Source: a bacterium (GTDB lineage: Bacteria; Chloroflexota; Dormibacteria; UBA8260; Bog-877). Taken from it: 29,919 bases of DNA. Positions within the stretch are counted from its first letter, which is position 1; every line of letters begins with the position of its first letter. The position numbers and the translations under genes were made by a program. The notes below the pieces were generated by a model. It had not been told where the DNA came from, made no database searches, and worked only from the letters and a program-made list of their open reading frames with translations. Below are positions 22,542-29,859 of the stretch, piece after piece. Where the stretch lies: contig JAKABA010000032.1 in assembly GCA_021802115.1 (NCBI GenBank), forward strand, positions 1 to 29,919, written 5' to 3'.

Positions 22542-23795
22542 GTGGATCTGCAGCTGACCGAGGAGCACCGCCAGTTCGAGGCCGCCATCCGGGAGTTCGC
22601 CCGGCGGGAGCTGGCCCCTGAGATCTCCGCTCGGGATCGGAACTCGCAGCCTGATCCCGAGCTTTTTGCCAAGCTGGCCAGCCTGGGTGTCCCGGGAGTC
22701 AGCATTCCCCAGCGCTATGGCGGCGCGGGCCTGGACTGGATCGCCCTGGGGATCGCCTGCGAGGAACTCGAGTACGTCGATGCCTCTTGCCGGACGGCGC
22801 TCTCCGTGCATGCTGGGCTGTGCCTGACGGGGATCTACCAGTGGGGTACCGAGGAGCAGCGCCAGCGGCTGTTGCGGCCCTTGGCCGAGGGGCGCGGGCA
22901 GGGTTGTTTTGCTCTCACCGAGCCTGACGCTGGGAGCGACGTCCGGGCGATTTCCACTCGGGCCATCCGGGAGGGCGACGCGTACCGCCTCCGGGGCCAG
23001 AAGGTGTGGATCTCCATGGGCGACTTGGCCGACACTCTGCTCGTCTTCGCCACCGTGGATCCGAGCCTTGGGCTAGGTGGCATCACCGCCTTCGCGGTTG
23101 ATCGGGCGGAGGCCGGGCCTGGGCTCCGCACCGAGCCCATCCACGACAAGTACGGACTGCGCGCCAGTGACACCGCAATTGTCTACCTGGATGACGCCCT
23201 GGTGCCGGCCGCCAACCGCATTGGCGAGGAGGGCGAGGGCTTCAAGGTCGCCATGAGCTGCCTTGACAGCGGCCGATACTGCGTGGCCAGCGGCGCGGCC
23301 GGGACCATCCGGGCCTGTCTCGACCTCAGTGTCGGCTACGCCCGGCAGCGCCAGGTGCAGGGCGTGGAGATTGGGCGCTTTCAGTTGGTGCAGCAGATGA
23401 TCGCGGGCATGGCCAGGGACTACGACATTGCCCGCCTGCTGTGGATGCGCGCCGGATGGCTCAAGAACGAGGGTCGGCGCAGCTCCAGGGAATCCGCCCT
23501 CGCCAAGTGGGTCAACTCCGAGCGCGCCAACCGCTGTGCAGATGACGCCCTCCAGGTCCACGGTGCCACGGGCTTCAGTGAGGAGTGCCCGGCCGCCCGC
23601 TACCTCCGCAACAGCCGGGCCACGCTCATCTACGAGGGAACTCGCGAGGTGCAGACCCAGCTCGCTGCCGAGTATGCCCTCGGTTACCGGGAAGACCGGA
23701 AGGTGAGGTGTCCACTTCCGGGTTGGCCCAATGAGCAGGCATCCGTGCCGGATGGCGCAGGAACGCCTGAGCTGAGGCCGCCGGGAGCGGGTTGA
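22542..23795 (+). CDS. Acyl-CoA dehydrogenase
   Basis: This protein has 417 residues and the three-part acyl-CoA dehydrogenase fold. The FAD/substrate segment CFALTEPDAGSDV is near 122-134, WISMGD near 156-161, and the C-terminal DALQVHGATGFSEECPAARYLRN near 331-353 is typical. E365 in LIYEGTREVQ is at the usual catalytic-base position. The enzyme introduces an alpha,beta double bond into an acyl-CoA and passes electrons to ETF. The exact chain is not readable. Behind a GABA-type aminotransferase and semialdehyde dehydrogenase, glutaryl-CoA is a reasonable candidate. The last 40 residues after YALGYRED are Pro/Gly-rich and probably disordered. The GTG start lies 5 bases after the ALDH stop. 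The end overlaps the next gene by TTGA. Confidence 0.9.
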   Translation: MDLQLTEEHRQFEAAIREFARRELAPEISARDRNSQPDPELFAKLASLGVPGVSIPQRYGGAGLDWIALGIACEELEYVDASCRTALSVHAGLCLTGIYQWGTEEQRQRLLRPLAEGRGQGCFALTEPDAGSDVRAISTRAIREGDAYRLRGQKVWISMGDLADTLLVFATVDPSLGLGGITAFAVDRAEAGPGLRTEPIHDKYGLRASDTAIVYLDDALVPAANRIGEEGEGFKVAMSCLDSGRYCVASGAAGTIRACLDLSVGYARQRQVQGVEIGRFQLVQQMIAGMARDYDIARLLWMRAGWLKNEGRRSSRESALAKWVNSERANRCADDALQVHGATGFSEECPAARYLRNSRATLIYEGTREVQTQLAAEYALGYREDRKVRCPLPGWPNEQASVPDGAGTPELRPPGAG

Positions 23796-24664
23796 CCTCG
23801 TCCTTCCCGCCTCTGCCCGAGGCATTGGCAGCCGGGTGGGAGGAACGCTGGCTGGAGCGTCCCCAGGGACGGCTGCGCTACGTGGTCGCTGGCCGAGGGA
23901 GGCCCCTGGTCCTCTGCCACGGTTTCATCGGATCGGCGGAGAACTTCGAAACCTGGGTGCCGGGGCTCGCCGCCAGGCGGTTGCTGGTGATCCCGGATCT
24001 GCCCGGCTTTGGGAGCTCGGCGGCGTTGGTGGGCCAGCACAGCAGTCGGGCCCTGGCCAGCGAGGTTCGGGCGCTCACCGACCACCTACACCTGGACACC
24101 TTCGAGCTGGGAGGTCTCTGCCTGGGCGCGGCCGTCGCCATGGAGGTGCTCGCCCAGGCGCCGTCCCAAGTCGAGCGCGTGGTGTTGCACACCCCCTTGA
24201 TGACCCCGGCCATGGTGAGGCGCGCCTTCAGACTGCAGGTCGGTGCCCTCACCGTTCCTGGGGTCTTCAACCTGATCTCGGCCCTGGGGCGGTGGCGGGT
24301 GGCCGCCGACCTCTACCGCAGGGTGGTGGTGGAGGGCTCGACCCTCGTCGACCAGCGCTCCGCCGATCTCAACTTCGCGAATCAGGCCAGGGCGAATCCC
24401 AGGGCTGCCAGGGAGTGGCTCAGGGACGGGGTGTCGGTCTCCTTCCTGCCGCTCCTCGACGGCTGGCATGGCGATGTGTTCGCGCTGGCGGCGGCCGATG
24501 ACCGGATCCTCGAGGTGGATCTGCTGGCCGAGTACTGCCGCGCCCGGCCCCGTACCGATCTCAGCTTGGTGACCGCCTCCGGCCACGGCTGGAGTGCCGA
24601 GTTCATCAGCCGGCAGCAGGAGATCCTGGAGCGGATCGTGGCCACGCCAGCGCTGCTTCCTTGA
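23792..24664 (+). CDS. Alpha/beta hydrolase with a cysteine nucleophile elbow
   Basis: This 290-residue cytosolic protein has the alpha/beta-hydrolase pattern: LVLCHGFIGSAENF at 39-52 (oxyanion hole HGF), DLPGFGSS at 69-76, the nucleophile elbow GGLCLGAA at 107-114, D236/D237 in AADDRI, and H265 in SGHGWS. The elbow is G-x-C-x-G rather than G-x-S-x-G, so the presumed triad is C110-Asp-H265, as in dienelactone hydrolases and PHA synthases. The rest looks like neither of those. The substrate is unknown. A thioesterase or lactonase role beside an acyl-CoA dehydrogenase is possible. The start is TTG within a TTGA overlap; the end is another TTGA overlap. Confidence 0.85.
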   Translation: MTSSFPPLPEALAAGWEERWLERPQGRLRYVVAGRGRPLVLCHGFIGSAENFETWVPGLAARRLLVIPDLPGFGSSAALVGQHSSRALASEVRALTDHLHLDTFELGGLCLGAAVAMEVLAQAPSQVERVVLHTPLMTPAMVRRAFRLQVGALTVPGVFNLISALGRWRVAADLYRRVVVEGSTLVDQRSADLNFANQARANPRAAREWLRDGVSVSFLPLLDGWHGDVFALAAADDRILEVDLLAEYCRARPRTDLSLVTASGHGWSAEFISRQQEILERIVATPALLP

Positions 24665-25272
24665 GTCGGCAGGGGAACCTGTTCCTGGCGGTGCGTCCCC
24701 CGGCCGGGGTGGTGCCGGAGACATTGCTGCGCCGGCTGGCCGGGGTCGATCCGGCGGTCCGGACCGTGCGCCCGGAGGGGGTTCACCTCACGGTCCAGTT
24801 CCTCGGGCCGGACGCGCCCAGCTTGGCCCCCGCGGTGGCCGGGTCGGCCCTCCAGGTGGTGGCCGGCCAAGATCGGTTCGCGCTCAGGTTGGGCGGACTG
24901 GGTTGCTTCCCATCAGAACGGAAGCCAGCCGTCATCTGGCTGGGGGTGGTGGCCGGGGAGTCGAGTCTGCGGCAGCTGGCCGGGTCGCTCGGGGCTGGTC
25001 TGGCGGCCGCGAAGTTGCCCTTCGACGGCCGCCGGTTCCGGGCCCACTGCACTTTGGCTAGGATCACTGGCAACCTGTCCAGAGCAGCCCTGGGGGAGAT
25101 CCGCAGCCTCTTGGCGGCCGACCTGGCTGGGGGCCCGTTTGAGGTCTCAGAGGTATGTCTGCTGGAGTCCAGGGCCGTCGCCGGTGAGCCCAATCGGTAC
25201 ACGGTCCGGGCCACTCTCCAATTCGGCCCGGCCGTCGCTCACATTTCGAACGGTCGCCCATACCAGGGGTGA
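24661..25272 (+). CDS. thpR: RNA 2',3'-cyclic phosphodiesterase (2H phosphoesterase, '2'-5' RNA ligase')
   Basis: This 203-residue protein has the two HxT motifs of the 2H phosphoesterase family, H42-L-T in VHLTVQFLG and H129-C-T in RAHCTLARI, about 85 residues apart as usual for ThpR/LigT. The start NLFLAVRPP is typical. Such proteins hydrolyse 2',3'-cyclic phosphates on RNA or nucleotides and can reverse-ligate tRNA halves in vitro. The TTG start overlaps the previous stop. Its last 34 bases are antisense to the end of the convergent SCO1664-type gene. A functional tie to the amino-acid catabolic genes upstream is not evident. Confidence 0.92.
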   Translation: MSRQGNLFLAVRPPAGVVPETLLRRLAGVDPAVRTVRPEGVHLTVQFLGPDAPSLAPAVAGSALQVVAGQDRFALRLGGLGCFPSERKPAVIWLGVVAGESSLRQLAGSLGAGLAAAKLPFDGRRFRAHCTLARITGNLSRAALGEIRSLLAADLAGGPFEVSEVCLLESRAVAGEPNRYTVRATLQFGPAVAHISNGRPYQG

Positions 25273-25982
25273 AGGATCGGGAAGACCCCCGCCGTCAGGA
25301 GCTGACGCGCCCGGACCTCAAAGGCCTGGACCTCAGCCGGCGCGATCAGGAGCCGCAGCTGGCGTCGGAGCCGTCTCATCCGGTCCCGGTCATCGACCAG
25401 AGCGCTCAGGCCCGCCAGCCACTCCTGGGGCACCGGCGACCCGCCCAGCTCAGCCAGCACCGTGCGCAACTTGAAATCGGTGTTGAACGTGACCCCGTGG
25501 TCGATTCCCTTGAGCTCGCCGGCGGGGTCGACCAGGAGGTGGGCCCGCTTGCGGTCGGCATTGTTGATCACCACGTCGAAGGCGGCCAGGCCTCGAAGGC
25601 GGTGCTCCATGCGCTCCCGGTCCATGACGATCTGGGGGCCTGGCTCATGGACATACTCCTGGATCGACCCGACCCCGAAGGGCGCCTTCTCCCGTAGCAC
25701 CGTGGCGGGCGTGAAGCCCCATCCCAGAGCTCGGTCCACGACTGCTGTGGCCACCTCGCGACGGTGCAGGGTGCCGCTGGGGAAGTCCCAAAGGGGGCGC
25801 TCGCCGCGGGCCGGCTTGTAGATGGCGCTCAGTTCGCCATTGAGCCCGGCCAGGCGAACATAGAACACCGCGTTGCTGCCGATGGCCACCTGCTCCAGGG
25901 CCACGATCTCGGCCTCGCGCAGGGTTTCCTCCAGATCGGCCGCGGGCGCGCGATCCGAACTCTCAACTGGCTGCTCGTGCAC
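25239..25982 (-). CDS. SCO1664-family protein, PI3/4-kinase-like fold
   Basis: This 247-residue protein matches the SCO1664 family, common in actinobacteria. AIYKPARGERPLWDFPSGTLHRREVA (about 53-78) contains the presumed ATP-binding Lys. FDVVINNADRKRAHLL (about 134-149) resembles the catalytic loop of phosphatidylinositol-kinase-like enzymes. GIDHGVTFN (about 158-166) sits where DFG would be. It ends HPWYGRPFEM. No function is established. The GTG start is fixed by a TAGTCT -10 box 6 bases upstream (leaderless). The 3' end overlaps thpR on the other strand by 34 bases, and DedA is divergent. Confidence 0.85.
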   Translation of the reverse strand: MHEQPVESSDRAPAADLEETLREAEIVALEQVAIGSNAVFYVRLAGLNGELSAIYKPARGERPLWDFPSGTLHRREVATAVVDRALGWGFTPATVLREKAPFGVGSIQEYVHEPGPQIVMDRERMEHRLRGLAAFDVVINNADRKRAHLLVDPAGELKGIDHGVTFNTDFKLRTVLAELGGSPVPQEWLAGLSALVDDRDRMRRLRRQLRLLIAPAEVQAFEVRARQLLTAGVFPILHPWYGRPFEM

Positions 25983-25988
25983 GTTGCC

Positions 25989-25994
25989 AGACTA
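25989..25994 (-). promoter_or_regulatory. -10 box of the leaderless SCO1664-type gene
   Basis: On the minus strand TAGTCT, GGCAAC and GTG follow one another, the same geometry as in front of apt and the GrpB gene. Confidence 0.5.
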
Positions 25995-26044
25995 CCTGCG
26001 GGCGGGCGTTGGCGGGCCTCCGGCCCAGGTGGGGCCCGATCCGC

Positions 26045-26050
26045 GACAAT
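26045..26050 (+). promoter_or_regulatory. -10 box upstream of the DedA gene
   Basis: GACAAT, 28 bases before the ATG at 26079, is a fair -10 box in the short divergent gap and would give a leader of about 22 bases. No ribosome-binding site is seen. Confidence 0.3.
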
Positions 26051-26078
26051 GTGCCCAGATGCCCCACCAGTTGCTGCC

Positions 26079-26699
26079 ATGATCCAGGGACTAGAGCACT
26101 TCCTAACAACCGCGGGCTACCTCGCCCTCTTTCTGCTCACGGTCGCCCAGTGCACCGGCTTCCCGGTGTCCAGCGAGGTGGTGCTGCCCTTCGCCGGAGT
26201 GCTGACCGTGACTGGGACCCTCAGCCTTCCGATCGTGATACTGGTGGCCCTGGCCGCCGAGCTGGTGGGCTCCCTGATCGCCTACGGCGTGGCGGCCTGG
26301 GTGGGGCGAACGGCGGTGGTCGGATTCGGAAAGCGCTTTCGACTGAAGGAGAGCCACTTCGAGGCAGCCGAGCGGTTCTACGAGCGGCGCGGGGTGGTAG
26401 CGGTGGCGGTGGGCCGAGTGGTGCCAGTGATCCGAAGCTATACCAGCTTCCCCGCGGGGTTCGCGCGCATGCCGCTGCTGCCCTTCATCCTGGCCACCCT
26501 CATTGGTGCCGCGGTCTGGGACACGAGCCTGACCGTGGCCGGCATGGAGCTGGGCCGACACTACAGCGAGATCGGCCGGGTGCTGAAGCCGATCGAGTAT
26601 GTGGTGGCGGTTGTGGTGCTGGCGGCCATCGCCTACGGAGTGTGGCGCTACATAAACCGCCCTGCGGCCCGAAAGGTCGAGACCGAGGACGATCTGTAG
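26079..26699 (+). CDS. DedA-family membrane protein
   Basis: This 206-residue protein has the two DedA (SNARE-associated/VTT) signatures. The first is FPVSSEVVLPFAG near 28-40, with the conserved acidic residue after the first hydrophobic segment. The second is VGRVVPVIRSYTSFPAGFARM near 110-130, with the two arginines and the proline, followed by FILATLIGAAVWDTSL. Four to five hydrophobic segments are visible. Some DedA proteins recycle undecaprenyl phosphate or other polyprenyl phosphate carriers across the membrane, and many are linked to proton-motive force; which applies here is unknown. ATG 26079 begins just before the first membrane segment; ATG 26049, ten residues longer, is also in frame. 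The MFS gene follows 15 bases after the stop. Confidence 0.9.
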   Translation: MIQGLEHFLTTAGYLALFLLTVAQCTGFPVSSEVVLPFAGVLTVTGTLSLPIVILVALAAELVGSLIAYGVAAWVGRTAVVGFGKRFRLKESHFEAAERFYERRGVVAVAVGRVVPVIRSYTSFPAGFARMPLLPFILATLIGAAVWDTSLTVAGMELGRHYSEIGRVLKPIEYVVAVVVLAAIAYGVWRYINRPAARKVETEDDL

Positions 26700-26714
26700 T
26701 AGACTCTAGTTGAC

Positions 26715-29123
26715 GTGAGCGTTAACTATGCTCTTGGCGGGGCCCGCCGAGCCGACCACTACAAGTGGGTAGCCCTGTCGAACACCACCCTCGGCATCCT
26801 GATGGCGATGGTGAACTCATCCATCGTCCTCATATCGCTTCCGGCCATCTTCCGAGGCGTCAAGGTGGATCCCCTGGCCCCGGGCAACGTCAGCCTCCTC
26901 CTTTGGATGCTGATGGGTTACATGGTGGTGATCGCCGTCTTGGTGGTGAGCCTGGGCCGGGTGGGGGACATGTTCGGCCGGGTCCGGATGTACAACCTGG
27001 GCTTCCTCATCTTCACGATCGCTTCTGTGCTGCTCTCGGTGGTGTTCTTCACCGGCGATGGGGCGGCGCTCACTCTGATTGGGCTGCGCATCATCCAAGG
27101 GGTTGGCGGCGCTCTCCTGATGGCCAACTCGGCGGCGATCCTGACCGACGCCTTCCCCAGCAATCAGAGGGGCATGGCTCTCGGGATCAACGTGGTGGCG
27201 GGCATCTCGGGATCGTTCGTGGGCCTGGTCCTGGGCGGCCTGCTGTCTGGAGTCGATTGGCACCTGGTGTTCCTGGTCTCGGTTCCCATTGGGATGTTCG
27301 GGACGGTCTGGGCCTACCTGAAGCTGCGCGAGATCGGCATCGTAACCAGGGCCAAGATCGACTGGCTCGGCAACATCACCTTTGGCGTCGGCCTGATCGC
27401 CCTTCTGGTGGGCATCACCTACGGAATCCAGCCCTACGGCAGCAGCGACATGGGCTGGACGAACCCCACGGTGCTGGTCGAGATCTTCGGCGGGATTGCC
27501 ATGCTGGGAGTGTTTGTCCTGGTCGAGCGCCGGGTGGCGGCTCCCATGTTCAATCTCGCCCTCTTCCAGATCCGAGCCTTCACCGCCGGCAACATGGCGG
27601 CCCTCCTGGCGTCGATCGGGCGGGGCGGCCTGATGTTCATGCTGATCATCTGGCTGCAGGGGATCTGGCTGCCGCTGCATGGCTACAACTTCGTGCAAAC
27701 GCCTCTGTGGGCGGCGATCTACATGCTTCCGTTGACCGGCGGCTTCCTGGCTGCCGGCCCCCTCTCGGGAGTTCTCTCCGACCGCTACGGGGCCAGGCCA
27801 TTTGCCACCGGGGGAATGCTGGCGGCGGCGGCCACCTTCGCGCTGCTGGCCCTGCTGCCAGCCAACTTCAGCTACCCGAGCTTCGCGGTGCTGCTCTTCT
27901 TCAACGGATTTTCGATGGGCATGTTCTCAGCGCCCAACACGGCCGGGATCATGAACTCGGTGCCGGCGGAGCAGCGAGGGGTCGCCTCGGGCATGCGCTC
28001 CACCTTCCAGAACTCGGGGATGACGCTCTCGATTGGGCTTTTCTTCACCCTCATGGTGCTGGGCCTGGCGTCGGCCCTGCCGTCCTCGCTTTACCACGGC
28101 CTGGTTCAGCAGGGTGTGCCGGTCGCCGCCGCCCAGAAGATCTCCAACCTACCCCCGGTGGGGACCCTGTTCGCCGCCTTCCTGGGCTACAACCCGGTGG
28201 CAATCCTGCTCGGGCCGGCGCTACACCACCTTCCCGCGGCTCGGGTGGCGGTGCTCACCGGCCGGGAGCTCTTCCCCAACTTGATCTCCAAGCCCTTCAT
28301 GGCGGGCATGCGGGTGACCTTCTACTTCGCCGCGGCCATGATGCTGGTGGCGGCCGCGGCTTCCTGGCTGCGTGGCAAGCGCTACGTCCACGGGGAGGCC
28401 CTGGCTACGGAGGCCCCGTCCGTCCGGGTGCCTGAGCGGCGTGCCCCGGGGCGGCGGGCGGTCGGGATGGCCTCGGACGGGGGGAGTGGGCCGCGGGCCG
28501 TGACGATCTCCGCCAGCTACGCCGCGGGCGGAGACGCCATCGCCCGAGCCGTGGCGGAGCGGCTGGGGCTACCATTCCTTGATCGAGCGATCCCGGTGGA
28601 GGTGGCGTCGGAGCTGGCGGTGCCCTTGGAGTCGGCACTGGCCAGTGACGGCGGGTCACGGGATGCGGTGGGGGAGCTTTTGGCCGCGCTCTCCAGGGGG
28701 GTTGGTGCCGTGGCTCCACAGGTGGCTCCGGGAAACGACAGCGATGAAGATGGCGAGCTCTTCCGGAGCCGGACCGAGCGGGTCATTCTGGGCATGGCCG
28801 TCCACGGCGGTGTGATCCTGGGTCGCGGCGCGGCGGTGGTGCTGGGGGGTGTCCCGGGCGTGCTCCACGTGCGTCTCGACGGGCCTGCAGAGCGGCGGAT
28901 CCGGCGCCTGGTCGAGTCCGGCGCGGTTGACGAGGCCACCGCACGCTTGGACCAGGCGCACACGGATCGAGCCCGAGCGGCCTACATGCGTCACTTCTAC
29001 GGGGTGGACCTCAACGATCCGGCGCACTATGACCTGGTCATCGACACCACTACGATGGCCGATGACGCGGCCGTCGAGATGATTGTGGAGGCAGCGAAGG
29101 GTCGTGTCCGAGCCAGTGCCTGA
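26715..29123 (+). CDS. MFS (DHA2-type) transporter fused to a cytidylate-kinase-like domain
   Basis: One uninterrupted 802-residue frame. Residues 1 to about 556 form a major facilitator of the 14-segment drug:H+ antiporter type, with LGRVGDMFGRVRMY near 79-92 (motif A) and RIIQGVGGALLMANSAAI near 125-142. A polar, Arg/Pro-rich linker of about 40 residues follows. Residues from about 594 resemble the Cytidylate_kin2 (AAA_26-like) family: AVTISASYAAGGDAIARAVA, LGLPFLDR, VILGRGAAVVL, HVRLDGPAERRIRRLV and a late YDLVIDTT. The P-loop-like start has AAGG where homologues have GSGG followed by a basic residue, so ATP binding may be altered. A TAGACT box overlaps the DedA stop. The merR gene overlaps its 3' end. 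Confidence 0.88.
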   Translation: MSVNYALGGARRADHYKWVALSNTTLGILMAMVNSSIVLISLPAIFRGVKVDPLAPGNVSLLLWMLMGYMVVIAVLVVSLGRVGDMFGRVRMYNLGFLIFTIASVLLSVVFFTGDGAALTLIGLRIIQGVGGALLMANSAAILTDAFPSNQRGMALGINVVAGISGSFVGLVLGGLLSGVDWHLVFLVSVPIGMFGTVWAYLKLREIGIVTRAKIDWLGNITFGVGLIALLVGITYGIQPYGSSDMGWTNPTVLVEIFGGIAMLGVFVLVERRVAAPMFNLALFQIRAFTAGNMAALLASIGRGGLMFMLIIWLQGIWLPLHGYNFVQTPLWAAIYMLPLTGGFLAAGPLSGVLSDRYGARPFATGGMLAAAATFALLALLPANFSYPSFAVLLFFNGFSMGMFSAPNTAGIMNSVPAEQRGVASGMRSTFQNSGMTLSIGLFFTLMVLGLASALPSSLYHGLVQQGVPVAAAQKISNLPPVGTLFAAFLGYNPVAILLGPALHHLPAARVAVLTGRELFPNLISKPFMAGMRVTFYFAAAMMLVAAAASWLRGKRYVHGEALATEAPSVRVPERRAPGRRAVGMASDGGSGPRAVTISASYAAGGDAIARAVAERLGLPFLDRAIPVEVASELAVPLESALASDGGSRDAVGELLAALSRGVGAVAPQVAPGNDSDEDGELFRSRTERVILGMAVHGGVILGRGAAVVLGGVPGVLHVRLDGPAERRIRRLVESGAVDEATARLDQAHTDRARAAYMRHFYGVDLNDPAHYDLVIDTTTMADDAAVEMIVEAAKGRVRASA

Positions 29124-29571
29124 AGCTACCGCTGCGGGTTCGGCTCCGGTGAAGATCGGGGAGCTGGCCGAGCTCACCGGGGTGACCACCAGGACCCTGC
29201 GCTACTACGAGGAGCTGGGTCTGATCACCCCGGAAGCCAGGGAGGCGCCCACTCAGAGCCGGCGCTACTCGTTGTCTGAGGCGCGCCGGGTGCGCCGCAT
29301 CAAGGAGCTGCAGGAGGTTCTGGGGGCGGATCTTTGCGAGATTCGAGACGCACTCCAGGCCGAGGACAGGCTGGACGGGCTCCGCGCCGTCTACCGCAGC
29401 AGCACCTCGCCTGCGACCCAAGCCGCAGTGCTGGTGGAGGCGGTGGCGGTGGTCGACCGGCAGCTGGCTCAGATCCAGGAACGGCAGCAGCGGCTGGAGT
29501 TGCTGCGCAGCGAACTGGAGGAGCGCCGGCAAAGGCATCTGGCCAAACTGGCGACTCTGCCCGGACGGTGA
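29104..29571 (+). CDS. MerR-family transcriptional regulator
   Basis: This protein of about 155 residues starts its MerR winged helix-turn-helix near residue 17: VKIGELAELTGVTTRTLRYY, then EELGLITPEAR, and RRYSLSEARRVRRIKELQEVLGADL as the wing and second helices. The C-terminal half is a long charged coiled coil (LAQIQERQQRLELLRSELEE) for dimerisation. No cysteine cluster for metal or redox sensing is present. It overlaps the MFS-kinase gene by 20 bases at GTG 29104; GTG 29116 and TTG 29083 are alternatives. It may control that transporter operon, as many MerR proteins do for efflux genes. That is inference; no spaced dyad promoter is obvious nearby. Confidence 0.9.
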   Translation: MSEPVPEATAAGSAPVKIGELAELTGVTTRTLRYYEELGLITPEAREAPTQSRRYSLSEARRVRRIKELQEVLGADLCEIRDALQAEDRLDGLRAVYRSSTSPATQAAVLVEAVAVVDRQLAQIQERQQRLELLRSELEERRQRHLAKLATLPGR

Positions 29572-29859
29572 CGGGCCGCGGGTCCGGGGTCCGGTCCAGG
29601 GGTTGGCAGCAGCTGGCGGGAAAGTGAGCAGGAGTGCCCATGAGAGCGGTTCAGTGAACTGGGAAAATGTTGGCGAGTGTGACTGGCGGGTCGGGCTGTG
29701 GGTGACTTCTGTTGAGGGGGCCCCCGGACGACTGCCAGCGGGACGTTCCTGGTGTGAGAGATCGGATCACCCCGGCGTCACGGCTCCGGCCGGCGCCACC
29801 GCTGGTTGAGCCGAAGTCTGCAGATCCTGTCTTGGCGGTGGAGGTCGTGCGCAGAGTCG
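29572..29859. other. Gap with no recognisable gene
   Basis: I find no convincing frame or structured RNA. It includes a GGTCC-rich direct repetition just after the MerR stop (29579-29597) and a GGGGGCCCCC palindrome near 29717-29726. A small frame at 29603-29809 has no protein-like features I can identify. Confidence 0.3.
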
